In this document: piece after piece, positions 1 to 5,841 of the stretch
Numbering within the stretch: position 1 is the stretch's first letter
How the letters are laid out: each line of letters begins with the position of its first letter
Source: Candidatus Izemoplasma sp.
Lineage (GTDB): Bacteria; Bacillota_I; Bacilli_A; Izemoplasmatales; Izemoplasmataceae
Reading direction: 5' to 3'
Length of the DNA: 6,909 nt
NCBI GenBank assembly: GCA_007117555.1
Contig: SKGI01000124.1
Location: forward strand, 1-6,909
The notes under the pieces: generated by a model
The model's database searches: none
Seen by the model: the letters and a program-made list of their open reading frames with translations, nothing else
Told to the model about the DNA's origin: nothing
Program-made: the position numbers and the translations under genes

Positions 1-1
1 G

Positions 2-20
2 AGTTTTCCAGTGGAAAACT
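2..20. repeat. Perfect 9-bp palindrome at the IS left side
   Basis: The arms AGTTTTCCA (2-10) and TGGAAAACT (12-20) are exact reverse complements around a single central G at 11. As RNA it could form a 7-bp stem with a 5-base loop. It lies about 35 bp upstream of the transposase promoter. It could be an IS subterminal structure, a hairpin that limits read-through into the transposase, or part of the target site. The window edge prevents a choice. Confidence 0.6.
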
Positions 21-54
21 AATTGAATTAAATGGCTTAATATAGACCTCAAAC

Positions 55-63
55 TGTTATAAT
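55..63 (+). promoter_or_regulatory. Extended -10 promoter of the transposase
   Basis: The consensus -10 hexamer TATAAT (58-63) is preceded by TG at 55-56 with one base between, giving an extended -10 element. There is no good -35 at 17 bp: that position reads GCTTAA (35-40), and TTAATA (37-42) would give only 15 bp. Initiation near base 70 would leave a leader of roughly 18 bases carrying the AAGGATG ribosome binding site at 72-78. Confidence 0.5.
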
Positions 64-87
64 TGTAGTATAAGGATGTGATGTTAG

Positions 88-1422
88 ATGATGAAAAAAC
101 AAGACAAGCAACGTGACTTTATTATGATGACTATGGATGATATCGTGCCAAGCGATCATCCCTTGCGTATGATAGAGAAACACGTGGACTTTGATTTCAT
201 CTATCGCGTCACTCAGCCGCTATATTCAACCATTGGACGCACAAGTGTTGATCCGGTCAATATCTTCAAAATTGAGTTGATTAATATCCTCTATGGCTAT
301 AACAGTATTCGTAAAACGTGTAAGGCAATCCAAACAGATGTCGCCTTCCGTTGGTTCTTGAATATCCCCTTTACTGAAGCTACACCTCATTTCTCAACGT
401 TAAGCAAAGTGTACTCGAGAAAGTTTGAAGAAAATGAAGTCTATGAGAACATCTTTATGTCTGTCATGAATCAGCTGCGTGAACACAACCTACTCAATAC
501 AAGCCAAGTCTATATCGATGGAACCCATATCAAGGCGAATGCCAATAAAAACAAACATGAAGATGTCGAGATTGAGAAAGCGCCGAATGTGTTTGAAAAA
601 GAGATCCTCCAGCGTATCAACGATACTCGGAAAAACGATGGGATGAAACCGATTGAACCTGTAAGAGAAATGAAAGTCATTAAGCAATCAAAGACAGATC
701 CAGATTGTGGCTACTATGTCAAAGGAGAACGCGAACGGCAAATGGCGTATGTAGCACAAGTCGTCTGTGATGAAAATGGTTATGCCCTTGATGTAGAAGT
801 TGTCCCAGGAAATGTTCATGACTCACAGTCAGCTAGACCCATCTTAGACCGTGTTTTGAAAACATATGATATCAAGGCAGTCAGTGCCGATGCTGGTTAC
901 AAAAATGGTCCACTCGCTGATTTCATTATTAGTCACCACGCCCTGTTTTTCACAGCTTACACCCGTCCTAAAGGCAAGAAAGGTTTCTTCAAAAACCAAG
1001 ACTTCGTATATGACGCTTATACCAAAGATGTTATTTGCCCCAATAATAAAATCTTGACGTATCAACGCACTGTGAAAGAAGGCTACAAGCTTTATCAAGC
1101 ACAGGCCCGTGATTGTGAAATCTGTCCGCTTAAAGATCAGTGTACGAATCAAAAACAAAAAGAAGTTCGCCTGTCTGTTTTCCATGATGTCTTAGAATAC
1201 GTTGAAGAGCTAAGGCATACAGATTATGGTATTGAGACATATAAGAAACGGAAAGAAAAGATAGAGAGGCTATTCGCTGATGCCAAAGAGAAACACGGCA
1301 TGCGGTACACACGATTCAAAGGAATCAACCGAGTGAGAAACCATATCTTGCTCACTTTGGCATGCATGAACATGAAGAAAATGGCAACGCACCTTGAAAG
1401 AATCGAAAACTATCAAGAATAA
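88..1422 (+). CDS. IS1182-family DDE transposase
   Basis: This is the 444-residue transposase that cuts and joins the ends of the IS. The N-terminal part (about residues 10-115) matches the DUF772-type transposase domain, with the recognisable stretch around HFSTLSKVYSRKF. The catalytic DDE core follows: D144 in YIDGTHIKAN, D268 in SADAGY, and E393 in KIERLFADAK, with K400 seven residues later as in the Y-R-E-K signature of IS4-like enzymes. Between the second D and the E lies a cysteine cluster (C317, C343, C346, C352) typical of the IS1182 group. The length is within the family range, and no frameshift or internal stop is present. The start at 88 was chosen because AAGGATG lies 9 bases upstream; a second ATG follows directly at 91. 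The gene is convergent with the M20 hydrolase gene downstream. Confidence 0.93.
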   Translation: MMKKQDKQRDFIMMTMDDIVPSDHPLRMIEKHVDFDFIYRVTQPLYSTIGRTSVDPVNIFKIELINILYGYNSIRKTCKAIQTDVAFRWFLNIPFTEATPHFSTLSKVYSRKFEENEVYENIFMSVMNQLREHNLLNTSQVYIDGTHIKANANKNKHEDVEIEKAPNVFEKEILQRINDTRKNDGMKPIEPVREMKVIKQSKTDPDCGYYVKGERERQMAYVAQVVCDENGYALDVEVVPGNVHDSQSARPILDRVLKTYDIKAVSADAGYKNGPLADFIISHHALFFTAYTRPKGKKGFFKNQDFVYDAYTKDVICPNNKILTYQRTVKEGYKLYQAQARDCEICPLKDQCTNQKQKEVRLSVFHDVLEYVEELRHTDYGIETYKKRKEKIERLFADAKEKHGMRYTRFKGINRVRNHILLTLACMNMKKMATHLERIENYQE

Positions 1423-1459
1423 TGTTTCATATTTTTCTTTTTTAAGGCTAAATACAAGC

Positions 1460-1501
1460 AAAGAGTCATGCACAAACGTTATTGTTCGGCATGACTCTTT
1501 T
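1460..1501 (+). terminator. 12-bp hairpin terminator after the transposase
   Basis: The perfect arms AAAGAGTCATGC (1460-1471) and GCATGACTCTTT (1489-1500) enclose a 17-base loop and are followed by one more T, so the right arm ends in TTTT. It lies 37 bp past the transposase stop. Because the left arm begins with AAA and is preceded by an A/T-rich stretch, it could also act on minus-strand transcripts, though the T run on that side is broken. It may be part of the IS. Confidence 0.7.
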
Positions 1502-1503
1502 GA

Positions 1504-1525
1504 TTGACCGTATTTGTCAACGGTC
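1504..1525. repeat. Two overlapping, mutually exclusive short dyads
   Basis: TTGAC (1504-1508) pairs with GTCAA (1516-1520), while GACCGT (1506-1511) pairs with ACGGTC (1520-1525). The two stems share bases, so only one can form at a time. They lie exactly between the two stronger hairpins. They are short, so a functional role is uncertain. Confidence 0.4.
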
Positions 1526-1527
1526 TG

Positions 1528-1566
1528 AAAGGACATCCCCCAAGGCGATGTCCTTTTTCATTTTTT
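1528..1566 (+). terminator. 10-bp hairpin terminator, possibly bidirectional
   Basis: The perfect arms AAAGGACATC (1528-1537) and GATGTCCTTT (1547-1556) have a 9-base loop. On the plus strand the stem runs into TTTTT at 1554-1558 and a second run of six T at 1561-1566, a strong intrinsic terminator. The same stem read on the minus strand begins 9 bp after the stop of the M20 gene but has only TTT as its tail, so it is weaker in that direction. It most likely ends the hydrolase operon and blocks transcription arriving from the IS. Confidence 0.75.
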
Positions 1567-3001
1567 ATAATGCGTCAAGCAAATGAATATAGCAACGTAC
1601 ACAACGAATAACATCTTCAACAGGCACTTTTTCTTCAACACCATGGATACTCTTTAAGGCATCTTTACCCATATAGAGCGGACTGAAGCGATACACATGG
1701 TCACTGATTCGGTGATAGTGACGTGAGTCTGTCGTAGCCATCATTAAATACGGTGTGATACATAAATCTCCAAAAGTTTTTTGGATGGCTTGTTCAAGCA
1801 TTTGATAACTTTCATCGACTTGACTTACCGGTGTAGGATCAGAGCCATACAATGTGTGAATACTAACGGGGAGACCTTTTAGTTTTTTTGTGATGCGTTC
1901 AAGCACTTCCGCTTGAGTTTCTCCCGTCAACAAACGGTAGTTCACCCCGATACGTGCTTCACTTGGTAAAACATTGACCGCTTCACTTCCTTGCATCATT
2001 GTAAACGCCTGTGTCGTTTTCATCAGCGATAATAACTGTCCGCCGCGCTTTAAAGCAAGCCGTTTAACGAGCGGCCAAAACAGCCAAAGGTTCGCAAAGA
2101 TTAACCGAATGCCAAAAGACTGACTTTCTCGGCCAAGTGTATCAAACATGTCGCGGACACTTTGGGTCAAACGAAGTGAAAATGTTTTCGGGTGATTAAG
2201 ACGTTTAACGGCGGTCGCAAGCACGGTAATGGGTGTTTGATGGTCAGGTGTTGAGGCATGGCCGCCTTTCCCTGATGCGACAAGTTCAAGACTCATCACC
2301 CCTTTTTCAGATGTCCCAATCACGGCGACATTGCCTTTGACGCCGGGGAACACATCACTCGTAACGGCACCACCTTCATCGAGCACAAATCCAGGACGAA
2401 TGTTCGCCTTCTCAAAATAGTCTACCACTTTTAAAGCATCTTGACCGAAGACTTCTTCATCCCCTGCGAAAGCTAAGTACACATCGCGTTCAAATGTTTT
2501 GCCTTCCGCTAACACATGTTCAACCGCTTCCATGACCGAAAGCAAAGTCGTCTTCGTATCGAGTGTGCCTCGCCCATAAACGTAACCGTCGATGATTTCA
2601 CCGCAAAAAGGATCGTGAAGCCACGTCCCGTTTTGTGGCACAACATCATAATGTGACATTAAAACTGAAGGGTTGTCTGAAGATTTTCCTTTAAGTTTAA
2701 ATAAAACAGCTGAGCCATTTATATCAATACGCTCTGCTTGCGCATTGATCCGCGGATAACGGTCAACTAAATAGCGGCGAAAACCTTCAAACTGTTCCGC
2801 ATCGTTTTTTGAAGCATCAGGGTGGGAGATGGTCTTAAACTGAATCATCTTTGATAAGGATTCAATAATACGTGTTTCATCAAGCTTCACTGTTTCTATT
2901 TGCGCACTAGAACGCACCTTAGGCTGAAAACGTATTGCGCGAATGATTAAAACTGTAATGAGAAGCCCAAGTGCGCTAAGTACAACCGTTCCAATAATCA
3001 T
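1565..3001 (-). CDS. Membrane-anchored M20 metallohydrolase (carboxypeptidase S / PM20D1-like)
   Basis: A 478-residue di-zinc amidohydrolase of peptidase family M20 that hydrolyses amide bonds of peptides or N-acyl amino acids; the substrate here is unknown. One transmembrane helix (residues about 3-20) is followed by a basic stretch. The expected metal and catalytic residues are all visible: H117 and D119 in MSHYDVVP, bridging D148 in GRGTLDTK, catalytic E182 and metal ligand E183 in GDEEV, D208 in LDEGG, and H453 in SIHGVEE. H248 in GGHAS fits the dimerisation-domain histidine. The segment around 300-313 (IFANLWLFWPLVKR) and the N-terminal anchor are what point to the carboxypeptidase S / PM20D1 branch instead of ArgE or DapE. 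The start ATG overlaps the upstream TGA as ATGA, with AAAGGATG about 8 bases before it. It is the last gene of the three-gene operon. Confidence 0.9.
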   Translation of the reverse strand: MIIGTVVLSALGLLITVLIIRAIRFQPKVRSSAQIETVKLDETRIIESLSKMIQFKTISHPDASKNDAEQFEGFRRYLVDRYPRINAQAERIDINGSAVLFKLKGKSSDNPSVLMSHYDVVPQNGTWLHDPFCGEIIDGYVYGRGTLDTKTTLLSVMEAVEHVLAEGKTFERDVYLAFAGDEEVFGQDALKVVDYFEKANIRPGFVLDEGGAVTSDVFPGVKGNVAVIGTSEKGVMSLELVASGKGGHASTPDHQTPITVLATAVKRLNHPKTFSLRLTQSVRDMFDTLGRESQSFGIRLIFANLWLFWPLVKRLALKRGGQLLSLMKTTQAFTMMQGSEAVNVLPSEARIGVNYRLLTGETQAEVLERITKKLKGLPVSIHTLYGSDPTPVSQVDESYQMLEQAIQKTFGDLCITPYLMMATTDSRHYHRISDHVYRFSPLYMGKDALKSIHGVEEKVPVEDVIRCVRCYIHLLDAL

Positions 3002-3669
3002 GAAACTTCATCCTTTCCATATTCACGAACATATAAAATTCTTGCGGTGACCACTGCGATCATACAACCGACCGGTACGAGTATACCGACTAGATCAGTC
3101 GCAGCCGGAAACGCTAAAAATAGTGTCGCCATAAATAAAATGGGCGGTAAAGCAATTTTCCAGTTGCGGCTAATGTAAACGACCCCAAGTGCCCCAAATA
3201 AGGCGGGGATAATGTTCTCAAACGACGGTTGTAACACCGGTGCCTCAAGCAGTGGCGTAAGTGGTAACAGTAAAAACGCACCTACCATAATAATTAACGT
3301 AGTGACTATGGTGCTTGTGGCAATCGCAATCGTTGAGACAACGTCGCCTTCTTCGGTGCCCATCTTAACATCCATCGCATGCATCGCTTGCATGGCTGCG
3401 GGCACTTTTAAGTTTGTCAGGTTGCCGGTCACAAATCCAAGATAGGTGCCGCCACTTCCAAGCATGGGCGAAAACGTAAACACTTCAATTGTCGTCACTG
3501 TCCAAAATATAATTGCCGTAGCGATGAAACCACGGATAAAGTTCGATAACAACGGCCATTCACCTAAGACAAGACTGATGGTTGTCGGTACGCTTATAAA
3601 AAGGATAAGCGCCGCCACCATCCAAGTTCGACCATACCGGTGAAGTTGGCTTTGATAATCTTTCATCAT
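2998..3669 (-). CDS. Polytopic membrane protein, partner of the DUF5058 protein
   Basis: A 223-residue hydrophobic protein with about six or seven predicted membrane segments by eye (near residues 15-35, 43-63, 75-90, 110-137, 150-167, 171-190 and 192-211). A glycine- and proline-rich stretch at 66-90 (FSPMLGSGGTYLGF followed by VTGNLTNLKVP) between hydrophobic segments looks like a conserved functional loop, but I cannot attach a named domain. It overlaps the DUF5058 gene upstream and the M20 gene downstream by ATGA junctions, so translation is probably coupled on both sides. A GGGGGTG ribosome binding site precedes the tandem ATG ATG start. I infer that it forms a heteromeric membrane complex, perhaps a transporter, with the DUF5058 protein. 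The alternative is a membrane scaffold for the hydrolase. Confidence 0.8.
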   Translation of the reverse strand: MMKDYQSQLHRYGRTWMVAALILFISVPTTISLVLGEWPLLSNFIRGFIATAIIFWTVTTIEVFTFSPMLGSGGTYLGFVTGNLTNLKVPAAMQAMHAMDVKMGTEEGDVVSTIAIATSTIVTTLIIMVGAFLLLPLTPLLEAPVLQPSFENIIPALFGALGVVYISRNWKIALPPILFMATLFLAFPAATDLVGILVPVGCMIAVVTARILYVREYGKDEVS

Positions 3670-4406
3670 CGCACCCCCATAAAATGATAGAGGATGGCAA
3701 GTCCCATCGAACCAAGCATACTAAATGGTATGGCATAATTTTTCAACCAATTTTGGCGATATTTTGTAATCAACACACCGCAGATTGCCATGATACCTGC
3801 CGAACTTATAAAAACTAATATCGCCAATAGCGACACACGTGGATCGGCACCTTCTTCAAGAATACGCGGCGCCACCACATAACCAAGAAACGCTGAAATC
3901 ATCCCAACAAACATCGCATTCATGAACATCTCGCTCCACACTTGGCTGCGAGATTGAATCTTTTGAACACGTCCCTGAATGCGCTTAAGAAATAACGGGA
4001 TAATAATGAGCGGTGGCAAAACACCAAATGTCATCACCCAGACAACAGTCACAAAAATTTGTGGGTCGTTGATTAGCTGACTTACTGAAGCGCCGAACAC
4101 ACCTTCTACTACATTGATGGTGGCGGGTAACTCATATGTGACCGCGCCTAAAACACTTAAGCGAATCCATGGGATGACAATGCCCAATGTTTTCGACAGT
4201 GCAAGCAAGCCGAGCAGTATCGCCACTGACGGCGCAATACTAAACACCATTGAACCCGCTATCACTTTAAACAACTTACGACGTTCCATGCCAAGTTCCT
4301 GTGCTCTGATCAGTGCTTTACGTAAAAAAAACCATGATTGACTGAGGACAAAAACAACAACCAATCCGCCTAACAAGAACATCCACCACGCTGTCAAAAA
4401 ATCCAT
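3666..4406 (-). CDS. DUF5058 family membrane protein
   Basis: A 246-residue integral membrane protein that I recognise as DUF5058, a family of unknown function. Hydrophobic segments are visible near residues 8-28, 48-70, 73-90, 116-140, 161-180, 192-213 and 224-243. The segment SIAPSVAILLGLLALSK (56-72) followed by IPWIRLSVLGAVTYELP (78-94), with its conserved-looking prolines, resembles the core of nucleoside-gate type membrane domains; that likeness is only by eye. A basic cytoplasmic loop lies at 141-153. It is the first gene of the operon, with TAAGGAG 8 bases before the ATG and a promoter directly upstream. Its TGA overlaps the next ATG. Being encoded with a second membrane protein and a hydrolase, it is probably one half of a two-subunit permease; this is inference. 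Confidence 0.85.
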   Translation of the reverse strand: MDFLTAWWMFLLGGLVVVFVLSQSWFFLRKALIRAQELGMERRKLFKVIAGSMVFSIAPSVAILLGLLALSKTLGIVIPWIRLSVLGAVTYELPATINVVEGVFGASVSQLINDPQIFVTVVWVMTFGVLPPLIIIPLFLKRIQGRVQKIQSRSQVWSEMFMNAMFVGMISAFLGYVVAPRILEEGADPRVSLLAILVFISSAGIMAICGVLITKYRQNWLKNYAIPFSMLGSMGLAILYHFMGVR

Positions 4407-4439
4407 ATGTCACGCTCCTTAGTATGCTGTATTATCTTC

Positions 4440-4468
4440 ATTATAGACAACCCCTAGCAAAACTACAA
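4440..4468 (-). promoter_or_regulatory. Promoter of the DUF5058-M20 operon
   Basis: Read on the minus strand, TTGTAG (4468-4463) and the perfect TATAAT (4445-4440) are separated by 17 bp, an almost ideal housekeeping promoter. Initiation would fall near 4433, giving a leader of about 27 bases that carries TAAGGAG ahead of the DUF5058 start. The -35 box begins one base after the T run of the preceding terminator. No operator-like repeat is visible, so the operon may be constitutively transcribed. Confidence 0.75.
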
Positions 4469-4469
4469 T

Positions 4470-4491
4470 AAAAAAACCGCGCTTGGCGGTT
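4470..4491 (-). terminator. Intrinsic terminator of the four-helix membrane protein gene
   Basis: On the minus strand AACCGC (4491-4486) and GCGGTT (4480-4475) form a perfect 6-bp stem with the 5-base loop CAAGC, followed by a run of T to 4470. The stem starts 1 bp after the stop codon at 4493. It separates this gene from the downstream operon, whose -35 box begins at 4468. Confidence 0.85.
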
Positions 4492-4492
4492 A

Positions 4493-5002
4493 TTAGGAAG
4501 CTTGAGAAGAGGACATACGTGATTTTTTTGTCAGTACCATATCGTGAATGTAAATGCCGACTTTCACACCGAGTAAGACGAGTAAAACATAAATAGAAAC
4601 ATCTTGAGCCAACAGCTCTCCTTGTGAACGAATTTGTTTAGCAAACACGCCTGAGGTCATGAGCGTCTCATATCGTCCATCAAGCGCATACAGTTCTACA
4701 AGATAATACGCTTTCGTGACGAGCACAAGGGCAAAGCCATAAATCAAAGCAAAGCGACGACGTTTTTGGACGAGTAACATCACAAGCAATCCAGCAAAAA
4801 TCATACTGAGGAAAGGGATGTATATGAACGACTCACCCGTGTTGACAATGTCAAAACGTAACATAATAAAACTGCGACTGACTTCAACTGGGCTATCGTT
4901 ATCCGGATTGACAAAAGGTGTAAAGATTGAAAAACCCATTTGAAGCGCAATCAAAAGGAGAATGAATAAAATGTCTTTTTGATAATGGTTGAAACGTTTC
5001 AT
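4493..5002 (-). CDS. Unassigned four-helix membrane protein
   Basis: I do not recognise this 169-residue protein. It has four likely membrane segments (about residues 9-29, 59-79, 83-104 and 134-152). The first two are joined by a polar, acidic loop (31-58), while the short turn after helix 2 is strongly basic (QKRRR at 79-83). A longer polar segment with YALDGRYETLMTSGVF lies between helices 3 and 4. The C-terminal tail is basic and serine-rich. By the positive-inside rule both termini and the QKRRR turn face the cytoplasm and the two longer loops face outward. The start ATG has GGGGTG upstream. It stands alone between its own repeat-rich upstream region and its own terminator, so it is probably a separately regulated monocistronic gene. 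Confidence 0.75.
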   Translation of the reverse strand: MKRFNHYQKDILFILLLIALQMGFSIFTPFVNPDNDSPVEVSRSFIMLRFDIVNTGESFIYIPFLSMIFAGLLVMLLVQKRRRFALIYGFALVLVTKAYYLVELYALDGRYETLMTSGVFAKQIRSQGELLAQDVSIYVLLVLLGVKVGIYIHDMVLTKKSRMSSSQAS

Positions 5003-5026
5003 GTTTTCACCCCATAAGTTGGTGGA

Positions 5027-5060
5027 TCTAGGCGACTATAGTTTAGCATAATCACCTAGA
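5027..5060 (-). other. 34-bp dyad with RNA hairpin potential on the minus strand
   Basis: The outer arms TCTAGGTGA and TCGCCTAGA (minus strand) are complementary over 9 positions. Folded as minus-strand RNA the pairing continues inward to 14 consecutive pairs, three of them G-U, around a 6-base CUAAAC loop. Folded as plus-strand RNA the same three places become A-C mismatches. No T run follows, so it is not a standard terminator. It would be present in read-through RNA from rluB, but it overlaps the candidate promoter of the next gene, so it could also act as a DNA dyad. Confidence 0.5.
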
Positions 5061-5068
5061 GGGTTCAA
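5040..5068 (-). promoter_or_regulatory. Candidate promoter of the four-helix membrane protein gene
   Basis: On the minus strand TTGAAC (5068-5063) lies 17 bp from TAAACT (5045-5040), which is preceded by TG and one base, an extended -10. Each hexamer matches consensus at 4 of 6 positions, so the promoter is weak and would suit activator control from the repeats just upstream. A better -10-like TATAGT (5040-5035) is present but has no -35 at proper spacing. Confidence 0.4.
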
Positions 5069-5070
5069 TG

Positions 5071-5098
5071 ACTTAACAAGAACTTAACGTGACTTAAC
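5071..5098 (-). promoter_or_regulatory. Three direct GTTAAGT repeats, candidate response-regulator operator
   Basis: GTTAAGT occurs on the minus strand at 5098-5092, 5088-5082 and 5077-5071, with start-to-start distances of 10 and 11 bp, so the copies lie on one face of the helix. The last copy ends 2 bp before the candidate -35 box of the downstream gene, a position typical of an activator. Tandem TTAAG-like hexamers at about 11 bp are the known pattern for OmpR/PhoB-family regulators (for example CiaR TTTAAG-N5-TTTAAG, PmrA CTTAA-N5-CTTAA). The first copy overlaps the rluB stop codon. The regulator is not encoded in the window. Confidence 0.5.
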
Positions 5099-5837
5099 GG
5101 CGTTTGGTTGGACGAGAACCTGAGCGCGTGGCGAGCTGGTGCAAATGTTTCAATTCATGTGGCTTAAGACGTCTGGCGTCCCCTTTAGCTAGATTCTCAA
5201 GTGTGACGATGCCATACCGAATCCGTTTAAGCTTAAGCACTGGATGCCCAACACTTTCAAACATGCGTCGCACTTGACGGTATTTACCTTCAGTGATGAC
5301 GATCGAAAGTTGTGTATTCTCTGAGGCTTTTATATATTCAACTTGACTGATCTTTGCGCGTTTGGTTTTCACACCATCTAATTTGATGCCCCGTTCAAGA
5401 CGGTCTGAAGTAACCCGCCGCAAAAAACCTTTAATGGTCACTTGATATGCTTTTTCAATCTGACTGTTAGGCTGCATCATCAAATTGGCAAAGGCGCCAT
5501 CATTCGTCAACAACAAAACCCCAGAACTGTCATAATCCAGTCGGCCTATCGGATAAATTCTTGCTTCTGTCTTTACATAATCAAGGACAGTCCGGCGACC
5601 ATGTTCATCTTGAACCGTACTCAAGCACCCTGTCGGTTTATACAGAACATAGTATTCGGGTTCTTCATAACTAAGCGGTTTTCCATCGACAGTAATTTCA
5701 TCAGACTTACGCACTTTAAAACCTAAGGTTGTAATGGTTTCACCGTTGACGGTGACGCGCCCCGCAAGCATCATCTCTTCTGCTTTACGACGCGAACATA
5801 AGCCACTGTTTGCAATCACTTTTTGTAATCGTTCCAT
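5094..5837 (-). CDS. rluB: RluB-type 23S rRNA pseudouridine synthase
   Basis: A 247-residue enzyme of the RsuA/RluB/E/F family that converts one uridine of ribosomal RNA to pseudouridine; by similarity the target is in 23S rRNA helix 89-93 territory near the peptidyl transferase centre. An N-terminal S4 RNA-binding domain (about 1-60, beginning MERLQKVIANSGLCSRRKAE) is followed by the synthase domain. That domain has the catalytic aspartate D101 in GRLDYDSSGVLLLTNDG, then EKAYQV (128-133) and EGKYRQVRRM (183-192). The frame stays open 46 codons further upstream, but that extension lies inside the CNNM gene and lacks family resemblance. The start at 5837 fits the family N-terminus and gives the usual length. 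The ATG at 5849, overlapping the upstream stop, is a possible alternative. The gene lies 4 bp after the CNNM gene and is probably co-transcribed. The basic tail (SRPTKRR) is common in the family. Confidence 0.92.
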   Translation of the reverse strand: MERLQKVIANSGLCSRRKAEEMMLAGRVTVNGETITTLGFKVRKSDEITVDGKPLSYEEPEYYVLYKPTGCLSTVQDEHGRRTVLDYVKTEARIYPIGRLDYDSSGVLLLTNDGAFANLMMQPNSQIEKAYQVTIKGFLRRVTSDRLERGIKLDGVKTKRAKISQVEYIKASENTQLSIVITEGKYRQVRRMFESVGHPVLKLKRIRYGIVTLENLAKGDARRLKPHELKHLHQLATRSGSRPTKRR

Positions 5838-5841
5838 AATA

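Larger units (their letters stand above)
1..1501 (+). mobile_element. IS1182-family insertion sequence (ends not resolved)
   Basis: A single-gene insertion sequence defined by its intact IS1182-type transposase (88-1422). I compared the bases left of the gene with the reverse complement of the bases right of it and found no convincing terminal inverted repeat pair, so the outer limits are approximate. The left end may lie at or before base 1, and the right end must lie between the transposase stop and the stop of the convergent hydrolase gene at 1565. The right limit given here is the end of the first hairpin after the transposase. The element sits downstream of, and convergent to, a minus-strand operon, and does not interrupt any gene visible here. 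The reading frame is undamaged, which fits a recent or still active insertion. Confidence 0.6.

Noticed and set aside
31..60. Possible terminal inverted repeat pairing GGCTTAA (34-40) with TTAAGGC near 1442
   Set aside because: The orientation fails: the reverse complement of GGCTTAA is TTAAGCC, not TTAAGGC, and the flanking bases do not match.
844..1185. Minus-strand open frame of 113 codons inside the transposase
   Set aside because: It is antisense to conserved DDE-core codons, has no recognisable domain and no ribosome binding site, and is explained as a shadow of the transposase frame.
1270..1536. Minus-strand open frame running from the transposase 3' end through the terminator hairpins
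   Set aside because: It crosses two perfect hairpins and overlaps the conserved catalytic-glutamate region of the transposase. The protein has no recognisable features.
5071..5098. CRISPR-like or other spaced repeat array
   Set aside because: The repeat units are only 7 bp with 3-4 bp spacers, which fits a transcription factor operator and not a CRISPR array.
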